A stretch of DNA of 34,551 nt from Euryarchaeota archaeon UBA602. GTDB taxonomy: Archaea; Thermoplasmatota; Poseidoniia; Poseidoniales; Thalassarchaeaceae. The stretch is from assembly GCA_002498455.1 (NCBI GenBank), contig DAHO01000004.1, forward strand, positions 1 to 34,551, read 5' to 3'. Positions 24,935 to 32,043 of this stretch are shown here, one piece after another (the stretch's first letter is position 1; each line of letters opens with the position of its first letter). The notes beneath the pieces are model-generated. The model saw only the letters and a list, made by a program, of their open reading frames with translations. It searched no databases and was not told the origin of the DNA. A program made the position numbers and the translations under genes.

Positions 24935-25018
24935 AGTTGCCGTAGGACCCTCTTAGGCTTCAACCCCACTCATCAATCTCCCGTCGCATTCAAGATAGGG
25001 TGGCGATTCGTAGGAACC

Positions 25019-25264
25019 ATGGAGGAGTTTGAAGTCAGTTTGACTCTTGATGTCCTCAGTTTTGATTGCCCCGTACCTGTGTATGAAACCAAGCGCACAC
25101 TATCATCGATGGCAGCTGGTGAAGTCCTTCTTGTGATGGCAGATGATCCTGAAACAAAGATGGATATCCCGGCACTCCTGAATAGGAGCGGCGACTCATT
25201 GTTGAGTGTTCACGAGGAAGCGGGCGAGTACCACTACTACATCCGAAAGGAGGAGAAATCATGA
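25019..25264 (+). CDS. TusA/SirA-like sulfur-carrier family protein, 81 aa
   Basis: A small alpha/beta protein with the TusA signature: beta strand EVSLTLDVLSFDCPVPVYET containing the CPxP motif with Cys17, then helix KRTLSSMAAGEVLLVMADDP and a C-terminal strand. The CPxP cysteine carries persulfide sulfur in known family members (tRNA thiolation, molybdenum cofactor, sulfur metabolism). The ATG at 25019 is followed by acidic residues; a further upstream frame extension seems non-coding. The stop overlaps the ribA ATG (ATGA at 25261-25264), so the two proteins are made together. The functional reason for pairing with riboflavin synthesis is unclear. Confidence 0.82.
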   Translation: MEEFEVSLTLDVLSFDCPVPVYETKRTLSSMAAGEVLLVMADDPETKMDIPALLNRSGDSLLSVHEEAGEYHYYIRKEEKS

Positions 25265-25884
25265 CCTCGATTGTAGAGAAAACCGACGTTCCCGCAGATG
25301 CTCGATTACCCACAGCCCACGGGGAGTTTCGTATCCGCGTTTTCCATGACGAAAAGACAGGTTTTGATCATGTGGCATTGACCTTGGGGGAAATGGGTGG
25401 TCCAGACCCCGTCTTGGTCAGAGTTCACTCTGAGTGCCTTACTGGTGATGCATTTTCCTCTTCACGCTGCGATTGCGGACCACAACTTGATGCTGCACTA
25501 AAAACGATCCAGAGACACGGTTGGGGCTGTTTGTTGTATTTACGACAAGAAGGTCGAGGTATCGGACTTCATGCAAAAATTCAAGCTTACAATCTACAGG
25601 ATCAAGGTGCAGATACGCTAGATGCCAATTTGATGTTAGGTCACCCAGCAGACGCTCGAGATTACAGCATCGCTGCAGAGATGCTCACTGCGGTTGGAAT
25701 CAGAGACGTGTGCTTACTCACGAATAATCCTGATAAGGCAGAATCATTGCAATCGTTGGGAATCACGGTTTCTGAACGAATGCCATTGGTTGTTGGCGTT
25801 GTGGCTGAAAATCGAGATTACCTCAAAACCAAGGTCACCCGCATGGGCCATGATATCGATCAGTCAGAACTTGAAATCGATTAA
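25261..25884 (+). CDS. ribA: GTP cyclohydrolase II (RibA)
   Basis: A 207-aa enzyme opening the imidazole ring of GTP to give the first pyrimidine intermediate of riboflavin. Zinc ligands Cys59, Cys70 and Cys72 (HSECLTGDAFSSSRCDC) have the same spacing as in E. coli RibA. The catalytic/GTP-binding stretch LRQEGRGIGLHAKIQAYNLQ and the LLTNNPDK motif are present. It is a stand-alone cyclohydrolase without a fused RibB domain. Archaea usually use GTP cyclohydrolase III (ArfA), so this is a bacterial-type gene, probably acquired. It is translationally coupled to a TusA-like gene. The TAA at 25882-25884 is directly followed by the 3' end of tRNA-His on the other strand. Confidence 0.94.
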   Translation: MTSIVEKTDVPADARLPTAHGEFRIRVFHDEKTGFDHVALTLGEMGGPDPVLVRVHSECLTGDAFSSSRCDCGPQLDAALKTIQRHGWGCLLYLRQEGRGIGLHAKIQAYNLQDQGADTLDANLMLGHPADARDYSIAAEMLTAVGIRDVCLLTNNPDKAESLQSLGITVSERMPLVVGVVAENRDYLKTKVTRMGHDIDQSELEID

Positions 25885-25960
25885 TGGGGCCGCGACCGGG
25901 AGTTGAACCCGGGGTGGCAGAGCCACAATCTACCGTCCTAACCACTAGACCACCGCAGCC
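25885..25960 (-). tRNA. tRNA-His (anticodon GTG), with encoded G-1 and CCA
   Basis: The minus strand folds into a complete cloverleaf. The acceptor is GCTGCGG pairing with TCGCGGC (two G-U pairs). The D arm is GTCT/GGAC. The anticodon stem is GTAGA/TCTGC around loop TTGTGGC, with anticodon GTG at 25924-25926. The T arm is CCGGG/CCCGG with loop TTCAACT. G-1 at 25960 can pair with C73, the identity element of histidine tRNA, and CCA is encoded at 25885-25887. There is no intron. A TATA-like GAAATACC about 30 nt upstream (near 25987-25996) may be its promoter. It converges with ribA with no gap and is divergent from the CARDB protein gene. Confidence 0.95.
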
Positions 25961-26071
25961 ACGATGTAAATCGGCGACCTACGCTCGGTATTTCAAGCAA
26001 GCGCCACCCTTTGTTACCGATTGCCCTTACGAACGCGCAGGCGAGGCATTCAAGGACGTACCCGCCAGCGC

Positions 26072-28534
26072 ATGTACATGGGCAGGCGTAATATCGCGAT
26101 TTTGCTAGCCATCTTCTTGTTTGGCTCTGTGGTTCCTTTCACGGCATCGGCCGATACAGTCATCCGTTCCGAATCGGTCGACTTGTTCCCTTCGGGGACT
26201 TTTGATGATGCATCCGAATGGACGGTTTCGACCAACAAAGCGTACAGTGAAGATATCGCGGAATACAGTACTTCCATGGTGGCAGATGGTCGTTTGTCAA
26301 TGACACATGATCGGCCTGCAAATTTCAATGAGATTACAGCTTGGGCAACCGATTCACCCACCGGCGATAATCTTTCAATCGGTCAGCCTGATTGTTTCAA
26401 GCCTGCCTCAAATCCAGTCTGTGACAATGACTTGGATGGCGATTCGGATGGAGGGTATTCTTGGACAAAGGGACCGGTCATCGAACTTGCAGGCTTTGAT
26501 TTCACTGCGGGTGAGGGGTTGGACATCGTGAATGTGTCCATGGCCGTTGCCTTCAGGGTGCCGGATTCTCTTCAGCAAGATAGCATTCAATTCATTGTCG
26601 AATCCAATGGTAGTCAAAGTTTGGTCAAAACCTACGCTCACACCATGGGTGAAGTCAATCACATGAACTACAACACTCGCATTTTTTCTCTTGATTCAAT
26701 TCAATCGTGGTCATGGGATGAATTGTCGAATCTGAAAATCATCTTGGATTATGTTTCAGTCGGTGAATTTGATGACAGTGAGTTGCAGATTGATGCTGCG
26801 GGACTGATTGTCAAACATCTGCAACCTTGGGGTACCTTTGAACTTGCCAAAGCATCTCATTCTGTCACATTTGATGAATTCCCCATCCTCTCAGCCGACA
26901 TACAGGCTGGCTCAAAGTCGGAATTGACCATGGCTCCATGTGGTTTGCAAAATAGTGGTTCTACAGATGGTCTATGGGTGACTGAACCGCTACAACTCCC
27001 CTATGATCAATCATGGGGTCGCTTCCATCCCAATGTTTCTGGAAACACAAGTTGGGAGTTTTCCTCCTCCACAGATGGTGCCATTTGGTCATCCCCAATC
27101 GCCATCGCAGAGGGAGATTTAGTCAATACATCTGAGGAATATCTTCGTTTCCATGCCACATTGTTGGATGGGTGTATCGGTGGCGCTACGATTGACATTA
27201 ACAACCCCACACTGACCATACAAGGGCAGGTTTTGGGAGAGATCCATTCCATGGTTAGTGCATTCTCGAAGTTGCGAATTGCAATGAATGGAGAGGAAAT
27301 TGCTGCCATCAATATTTCCGAAGGCGCATTCAATCACAGCGTACCCGTAGGACATCTACTCTCACCCGGGGGTGGCCAGATTGAGGTTGGCCTCTCTGCC
27401 CGATTCCACTGGTCTAGCTCGGGTGAATCAGAAACGATTGTTGTCCAAGTTGAAGAAATGAATGTTATCGGGGGTTACCTGATTGAGTGGGATCGTGACC
27501 CGCAGTGCGAAGCACTATCAGACCAATATTTCGATGAAGACGGGGGTGGACGATTATTGGAATTCCTGTATACTTGCTCTGACGACTTAACCAGCAATGG
27601 TGACTTGACCCCCACTGCAACAAGTTCAGATCCCTCGATTTTAGAGGCAAGTTTCGTAGATGGGCAAATTCGACTGCAACCGGTTGCCGATGCCTCCGGA
27701 CAATCAACAGTCAGCATTACCGTACTTGACGAACGACAAAACACCTGGACCAATTCATTCAGTGTATTTATCTCAGAAATCGACGATGCTCCTGAAATGG
27801 ATGAACTCCCCGTAGAACTGACGATGGAATTGAATCAACCCCTCACCATTCCATTCTCCTACTGGGATCGCGACACACCCTCCTCTGAACTCAGCATTGA
27901 GATTACACCCGAATGGGCCACATTTTCCGGTGGGGAGATTACCTTCGAACCTACACAATTTGGTCGTAAAACTGTGACGATTAAGGTCACAGATGGAGTG
28001 AATGAGATTGAACAGACCACCGATTTAATCGTCACTCAAAGAGCAGATTTGTGGGTGCAAAGTATCGATATTCTCAATCAGAATACAGGTGGTTCTACAG
28101 TTTCTGAAGGCAACGCAATCGAAATTTACGTCTATGTACGCAACAGTGGCAATAGTATCGCTCAACCAGTAACGATCCGTTGTTCGGTAAATGGGCAGAC
28201 TTTCGGTACACCACAAATTGCCATGATGTCTCCAGGGGATTTGAGCTCTGCCGTTTGTGACCAATGGGGCCTTTTGGATGTTCAACCCGGTGAAGTTTTG
28301 CTTGAAGTTGAAATCGATTGGACAGGAGACATCGATGAAACCAATGAAGTCAACAATGTCTGGTCGGGCACAATTGTGGTTAACCCCGCCCAATCAGATG
28401 CAGATGAAACCGCAAATGCAGATGGTGCACTTAGTGCATACAGTTCGTATCTATGGGTCGGGGTTGTGATTCTTGGGCTTCTCGGGATTTTGGTCTTCAT
28501 GTATGGGCCAAATCAAATCCAGAAGATTGAGTAG
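26072..28534 (+). CDS. large secreted, membrane-anchored surface protein with CARDB domain
   Basis: An 820-aa exported protein. A signal peptide (RRNIAILLAIFLFGSVVPFTASA) follows ATG at 26072 or 26078; the frame extends upstream to 26021 but only from TTG. The mature part is acidic and beta-rich. An N-terminal lectin-like or jelly-roll region is suggested by repeated Trp/Asp/Ser strands. Two cadherin/Ig-like modules span about residues 510-655 (DGQIRLQPVADASGQSTVSI and EITFEPTQFGRKTVTIKVTD). A CARDB domain spans about 658-770 (ADLWVQSIDIL, then IYVYVRNSGNS and DIDETNEVNN), a known cell-adhesion related fold. One membrane helix (about 790-811) and a short basic tail end the protein. It is a plausible adhesin or S-layer-associated protein. 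No catalytic motif is seen. Confidence 0.85.
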   Translation: MYMGRRNIAILLAIFLFGSVVPFTASADTVIRSESVDLFPSGTFDDASEWTVSTNKAYSEDIAEYSTSMVADGRLSMTHDRPANFNEITAWATDSPTGDNLSIGQPDCFKPASNPVCDNDLDGDSDGGYSWTKGPVIELAGFDFTAGEGLDIVNVSMAVAFRVPDSLQQDSIQFIVESNGSQSLVKTYAHTMGEVNHMNYNTRIFSLDSIQSWSWDELSNLKIILDYVSVGEFDDSELQIDAAGLIVKHLQPWGTFELAKASHSVTFDEFPILSADIQAGSKSELTMAPCGLQNSGSTDGLWVTEPLQLPYDQSWGRFHPNVSGNTSWEFSSSTDGAIWSSPIAIAEGDLVNTSEEYLRFHATLLDGCIGGATIDINNPTLTIQGQVLGEIHSMVSAFSKLRIAMNGEEIAAINISEGAFNHSVPVGHLLSPGGGQIEVGLSARFHWSSSGESETIVVQVEEMNVIGGYLIEWDRDPQCEALSDQYFDEDGGGRLLEFLYTCSDDLTSNGDLTPTATSSDPSILEASFVDGQIRLQPVADASGQSTVSITVLDERQNTWTNSFSVFISEIDDAPEMDELPVELTMELNQPLTIPFSYWDRDTPSSELSIEITPEWATFSGGEITFEPTQFGRKTVTIKVTDGVNEIEQTTDLIVTQRADLWVQSIDILNQNTGGSTVSEGNAIEIYVYVRNSGNSIAQPVTIRCSVNGQTFGTPQIAMMSPGDLSSAVCDQWGLLDVQPGEVLLEVEIDWTGDIDETNEVNNVWSGTIVVNPAQSDADETANADGALSAYSSYLWVGVVILGLLGILVFMYGPNQIQKIE

Positions 28535-28751
28535 CGATTGAATCGTTCAGAAACAACCGTATGGGCTGATAATGCAAAAATTCGCCTGAATGGTTATACG
28601 GGGTCGTCTCATCTTAGGGATGTTCCCGCAATGATTGGTGCTCCAATCGGGGGGTGGGAACGGGGTGGTGTAACACATGGCGAAATTGAAGATTCGACTA
28701 GAGTCGGAGACTTGGGTTTTTGAGGAATTTGAGCAAGCATAGTGTCTCAAA
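28535..28751. other. 217-nt non-coding gap with several inverted repeats
   Basis: This gap lies between two convergent stop codons where other such pairs in the window have almost no spacer. I see no convincing gene. Structure is visible: CCGTAT/ATACGG (28557-28562 with 28596-28601), GTTCCC/GGGAAC (28622-28627 with 28656-28661) enclosing a perfect hairpin GATTGG/CCAATC (28633-28638 with 28643-28648), CGAC/GTCG (28695-28698 with 28703-28706) followed by T5 at 28717-28721, and TTTGAG/CTCAAA at its end. The second element, a lower stem, an asymmetric internal loop and an upper hairpin, recalls an H/ACA guide unit, with ACA 11 nt after the stem. This is speculative; a compound bidirectional terminator is the alternative. 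Confidence 0.35.
28728..28751 (-). terminator. stem-loop directly after the truB stop
   Basis: A 6-bp stem TTTGAG/CTCAAA with a 12-nt loop begins at the base next to the truB stop codon (28752-28754). The T5 run on the plus strand at 28717-28721 lies just beyond and would serve the opposite gene. Together they could form a bidirectional terminator. Confidence 0.4.
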
Positions 28752-29717
28752 TTACTCGCTCTGAGCTTTCTTCCAAGCCTTTGGATAGGTTTCGGGTGGC
28801 AAGAAGACCAAGTCAGGTCTGGCGATTTCACCAGTCTCCATCTCTTGGATCATTTCTGTGCGCGTCAGCATTGACCCCAGCGAAACCAGTTCACCCTTTA
28901 GTGTCAGCAAACGTACGAGGTCACCTCGCTCTAGGTCGGATTCGACCGAAACAATTCCCGGACGCATTAATGGGGCGCCATGTGCGATTGCACCAGCAGC
29001 ACCATCTTTGACAACGACTGTGGGCAAGTCGCTAACGAGTGTTTCGATGGGTGCGAGAATTTTCCGGATGGCTCTCTCTTCCCCCTTCTCTTTCCACAGC
29101 CACACAGCATCCTTCAACTCCTGTAACGTGATGCAATGTGATTCCATGAAACGTCCGGACTGAGTTCGCCTCAATTCCTTCAATTCGACTGGATGGCCGA
29201 GTAACAATCCCAAATCTCTTGCAAGAGTTCGAATGTATGTTCCAGCCTCGCATGTGACTTCAATCGCTGCATCACGACCATCTACATCCAGCAATTTAGT
29301 TTCCATACGCCTACTGCGAACTTGAACTTTAACTGCAGAGATTTCGGGGGGGACATTGTACACTTGCCCACACATTTGTGCAATGGCTCTCTGTAGCGCA
29401 TTTTTGTCAAAGTTATTGGGTGCCCTGAGAACACCAACATACGTCTTGTCATGCGAGAGTACTTTCTTTGTCAATCTCATGGCTCGACCGGATAGTAGGA
29501 CAAGAACGCCGGTTGCAAACGGATCCAGTGTTCCACCGTGACCTAATTTTTCAAGTCCCAAAATATCTCTAGCCCAAGCAGAAACCTGGTGGCTATTGGG
29601 GCCTTGGGGTTTGTCGATGACGAGCATTCCAGCTTCAAGTAATTCGTCAATCGTCCTTTCTGCGGGGGTACACCCATGGGCCGGAGATGTCTTGGCATCT
29701 CCATCGATGGTAATCAT
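28752..29717 (-). CDS. truB: TruB/Cbf5-type pseudouridine synthase with PUA domain
   Basis: A 321-aa pseudouridine synthase corresponding to archaeal Cbf5 (dyskerin), which makes U55 pseudouridine in tRNA and is the catalytic subunit of H/ACA RNPs. Seen: GMLVIDKPQGPNSHQVSAW, the catalytic loop LGHGGTLDPFATGVLVLL with Asp65, KTYVGVLRAP, the CEAGTYIRTLARDLG motif, and a C-terminal PUA domain (VVVKDGAAGAIAHGAPLMRPG, then GDLVRLLTLKGELVSLG). ATG at 29717 overlaps the cmk stop by ATGA. It is the last gene of the DUF106-cmk-truB operon. Whether it works with guide RNAs here cannot be told from sequence. Confidence 0.94.
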   Translation of the reverse strand: MITIDGDAKTSPAHGCTPAERTIDELLEAGMLVIDKPQGPNSHQVSAWARDILGLEKLGHGGTLDPFATGVLVLLSGRAMRLTKKVLSHDKTYVGVLRAPNNFDKNALQRAIAQMCGQVYNVPPEISAVKVQVRSRRMETKLLDVDGRDAAIEVTCEAGTYIRTLARDLGLLLGHPVELKELRRTQSGRFMESHCITLQELKDAVWLWKEKGEERAIRKILAPIETLVSDLPTVVVKDGAAGAIAHGAPLMRPGIVSVESDLERGDLVRLLTLKGELVSLGSMLTRTEMIQEMETGEIARPDLVFLPPETYPKAWKKAQSE

Positions 29718-30274
29718 GAGTATTCCTCCAAATGTTTCAGCGCAGCACTGAGCACTTGTTCGGCATTCAGTGAATCAGAATCGATGATACAAGTATAGGG
29801 CTCTTTCGATTCAATGTCAATATCATACAACTGTTTGTAGCGAGCCCCATCGTATGCCATCCGTTCACGAATCAATACCAATTGTTCTTCGACATTGCCA
29901 CCTTCCCGATTGACAACTCGACTCGCCCGAACTTCTTCACTGACTTCGATCCAAATGCGTGGACAATTTAGTTGATGTTTGAATGCCCACCATCCTGCAA
30001 GTCGGCTTTCAACGATTTGCGGACTGTCTTCCGATAACATGGCATTGGTCAGCATCTGATCCAATTCCTTGTCGACAGATTCATCTTCGACACAATACTG
30101 TCCAAATGCTTCGAGTGTCATGCCCTTTTCAGCAGCTGTATTCCGGAATACTTGACCTCCATTCAACATGCCCCAATCGAGTTGTTGGCAAAGTCCAGCA
30201 ACCAGCGTACTGGTCCCAGAACCTGGATGCCCGCTGACAGTCACACGTGCAGGCAGATCATCGCCTCCACTCAT
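29714..30274 (-). CDS. cmk: cytidylate (CMP/dCMP) kinase, archaeal type
   Basis: A 186-aa kinase phosphorylating CMP and dCMP with ATP. The P-loop VSGHPGSGTSTLVAGL lies at residues 13-28, followed by the family's short helix LNGGQVFRNTAAEKGMTLE and the substrate-binding RLAGWW segment. ATG at 30274 is chosen; the upstream extension from GTG at 30334 would run far into the DUF106 gene. The overlap with the DUF106 end is 17 nt, and the stop overlaps the truB ATG. The order DUF106, cmk, truB is a conserved archaeal arrangement, here without the ribosomal protein genes often found between cmk and truB. Confidence 0.92.
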   Translation of the reverse strand: MSGGDDLPARVTVSGHPGSGTSTLVAGLCQQLDWGMLNGGQVFRNTAAEKGMTLEAFGQYCVEDESVDKELDQMLTNAMLSEDSPQIVESRLAGWWAFKHQLNCPRIWIEVSEEVRASRVVNREGGNVEEQLVLIRERMAYDGARYKQLYDIDIESKEPYTCIIDSDSLNAEQVLSAALKHLEEYS

Positions 30275-31202
30275 CGAGGCAAACGGTACATCGGTTACGC
30301 CCCGAATCCGTACGAATGACAGTATTTCCACCACATGAAGGGCAGATGACGCCTTCTAATGCCCGACCTCTTGCGTGGGATACGACGATTTTTTCAGGTT
30401 CATCTTGTTCAACAAGATCTGCGCTTCCGCCACGATTTCGCCGTTGGCTCCTTTGGGTTCTACGATTACTCTGTTTCTTGTTTTTCTTCTCTTTGAGCAA
30501 CGCCAGTAGAGGTTCTTCTAGCGTTTCACCTGATAGTACAAGTGGGTGAGAGCGGTATCGCATAAGTTTGAGGTGTCGATCGACAATTCGACCCAATGGC
30601 GCACTAAGTGTGATGTAAGCGGCAATCCATGCCGGGAAAAACAGAACCTTGCCATTGAAACTCCATTGTGGGTTCCATGGGAGACTGATGTGTTCAACAC
30701 GGAATCCTTCAACCATGACATACATCCAACTGAAGATTCCAATGATGAAGATCATCGTAAACATCATCGGTTTCATCATCGACATTTGCAATTTCGTAGT
30801 TTCTGGCATTAGATGCATTTGCATTTTCTGAATCTTCTCTAGCCTCACATGATCTCGCGAGATTCGAGCCTCTTGCATCAGTTTGCGGAGTTGCTTATTT
30901 CGATGATTCAGGTGAGCTTGCTTCATTGGGTCCATGAAAATTGAACGAAAAACAGTATTCACAATCATGATTGATGAGCCCACAATCAATACAGTGGGGA
31001 CAAAATACAGGTCGTGAAATGGCAAAGCAGGTTCTAGAACACCTCCGGCTAGGCCGGCCATGGAGACTCGGAGTCCATCAGACATTAGGATAAACGACAT
31101 GCCGATTAGCAACACGATGGGCATGAAAAGTTGCCCCAGAGGCATCTCGGGTTGCTCGGGTAATTCCTCAGCCACAATCGACTCCTGATGAAGGCGCGCC
31201 AT
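30258..31202 (-). CDS. DUF106 family membrane insertase (Oxa1/YidC/EMC3-like) with C-terminal zinc ribbon
   Basis: A 314-aa archaeal member of the Oxa1 superfamily that helps insert membrane proteins. Helices are near residues 22-42, 63-86, 150-172 and 190-212. Between helices 2 and 3 lies the family's long charged coiled-coil arm (MDPMKQAHLNHRNKQLRKLM and following), which contacts the ribosome or nascent chain. The conserved MMKPMMFTMIF helix follows. A strongly basic tail (KKNKKQSNRRTQRSQRRNRG) suggests ribosome binding. The protein ends in a zinc ribbon CPSC...CTVC, an extension I do not associate with the core family. ATG at 31202 is chosen over TTG at 31205. A 7-bp hairpin abuts this start codon. 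Confidence 0.88.
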   Translation of the reverse strand: MARLHQESIVAEELPEQPEMPLGQLFMPIVLLIGMSFILMSDGLRVSMAGLAGGVLEPALPFHDLYFVPTVLIVGSSIMIVNTVFRSIFMDPMKQAHLNHRNKQLRKLMQEARISRDHVRLEKIQKMQMHLMPETTKLQMSMMKPMMFTMIFIIGIFSWMYVMVEGFRVEHISLPWNPQWSFNGKVLFFPAWIAAYITLSAPLGRIVDRHLKLMRYRSHPLVLSGETLEEPLLALLKEKKNKKQSNRRTQRSQRRNRGGSADLVEQDEPEKIVVSHARGRALEGVICPSCGGNTVIRTDSGRNRCTVCLDEWRR

Positions 31203-31218
31203 CAACCCTTCGGGTTGA
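31202..31218 (-). promoter_or_regulatory. stem-loop abutting the DUF106 start codon
   Basis: Minus-strand TCAACCC/GGGTTGA with a GAA loop forms a 7-bp hairpin whose last base is the A of the DUF106 ATG. Any leader would place this hairpin over the ribosome-binding region, so it could limit translation. It may also matter to the divergent TPR gene promoter. Confidence 0.4.
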
Positions 31219-31266
31219 ACAAGTGTATCAATCCACTAATAGGGAACATTCAATTTCACGAAGCCT

Positions 31267-32043
31267 ATGCGTGAGAATATGGAGTCGCCGGAGGACGCCC
31301 TGCGCGAAGCACAGGCGGCTGAGGTCGGAGGTGACCTTGCACTGGCAGAGTCTTTACTGCGTGCAGCGAGCAATCGTTGGAAGAGAGAGCCGGAATTCAA
31401 ATTACGTCATGCTCGTGTTTTGCGGGCATTGGGCAATGAACGGAAAGCTCTCAAGTTGTATCGATCCGTTCTCAAGGCGCACCCTCAACGTGCTGATGTT
31501 GCGATGAATGCCGCACAAACCGCAACATCGCTGAACAAGTTGCGTCTCGCCGAATCACTTTGGTCACGCGCGCTCTCTGTCGGTGCACAGGCCGACATTG
31601 CCACAGAAGGGCTTTGCCGAGCCATCTGGACGCGCGGACGTAAGGAGGAATCGTGGGAGAGAGCAAAAGTCGCCTTTGTTCAAGGAGGAAGTTCAAGTCG
31701 AGTTCTTCATGATTTTCTGCGCGAATGCGCTCCGATTATCGGGACCTCTGTTCCTGAGATTGATTTACTCGAAACCAGCCAACTCGACGGAGATTTCGCA
31801 CCTTCAGAATCAAGACGTGAATTGTCGTTGAAACCCGCTACCTTCTCTGGCGATTCTGTAGAGTCGATGGCGGGTATTAGTGCCGCAGATTTATCGGCAC
31901 CTGCGGATCAAGAACTCACAGAGTTGCTTGGCGAGAATGAATCACGTCAACAAATCGATATGAGCGCATTACAGACTCAAAGCGAGGCTCCTACTTCAGT
32001 AGTTGAAGTTGACATCCCTGATGATTTACTCGATTTTGATTAA
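31267..32043 (+). CDS. TPR-repeat protein, 258 aa
   Basis: Predicted cytoplasmic scaffold. Residues from about 5 to 140 form three to four tetratricopeptide-like helix pairs, such as ALREAQAAEVGGDLALAESL, EFKLRHARVLRALGNERKAL, VAMNAAQTATSLNKLRLAES and GLCRAIWTRGRKEESWE. They show the usual small residues at turn positions. The remaining 110 residues are acidic, Ser/Ala-rich and probably disordered, ending PDDLLDFD. ATG at 31267 may be leaderless, with a TATA-like element about 25-30 nt before; ATG at 31279 is an alternative. It converges with the DUF11/zinc-ribbon gene with no spacing. The partner is unknown. Confidence 0.8.
   Translation: MRENMESPEDALREAQAAEVGGDLALAESLLRAASNRWKREPEFKLRHARVLRALGNERKALKLYRSVLKAHPQRADVAMNAAQTATSLNKLRLAESLWSRALSVGAQADIATEGLCRAIWTRGRKEESWERAKVAFVQGGSSSRVLHDFLRECAPIIGTSVPEIDLLETSQLDGDFAPSESRRELSLKPATFSGDSVESMAGISAADLSAPADQELTELLGENESRQQIDMSALQTQSEAPTSVVEVDIPDDLLDFD

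Noticed and set aside
25885..25960. Reading the tRNA-His as lacking G-1 and CCA
   Set aside because: A first fold put the 5' end one base off. With T54-T55-C56 aligned, the acceptor stem shifts by one, giving G1-C72, an encoded G-1 opposite C73 and an encoded CCA.
26072..28534. CARDB surface protein as substrate of the archaeosortase
   Set aside because: It ends with a membrane helix and short tail, but no conserved short motif (PGF-, PEF- or similar) stands before the helix, so any link is guesswork.
28557..28601. C/D box guide RNA in the gap
   Set aside because: A CTGA is present 13 nt after CTGATAA, but the latter deviates from the C-box consensus at two positions and the D box is not next to the closing stem.
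28538..28723. 61-codon open frame in the gap before truB
   Set aside because: It begins with TTG, has no ribosome binding site, ends without context, and its composition (Gly/Arg/Thr mixture) shows no fold-like pattern. The inverted repeats in the same DNA are a better explanation.
28677..28742. 21-codon ATG frame (MAKLKIRLESETWVFEEFEQ...) in the same gap
   Set aside because: The peptide looks protein-like, but at this length it can occur by chance and nothing upstream supports translation. Worth keeping only if conserved in relatives.
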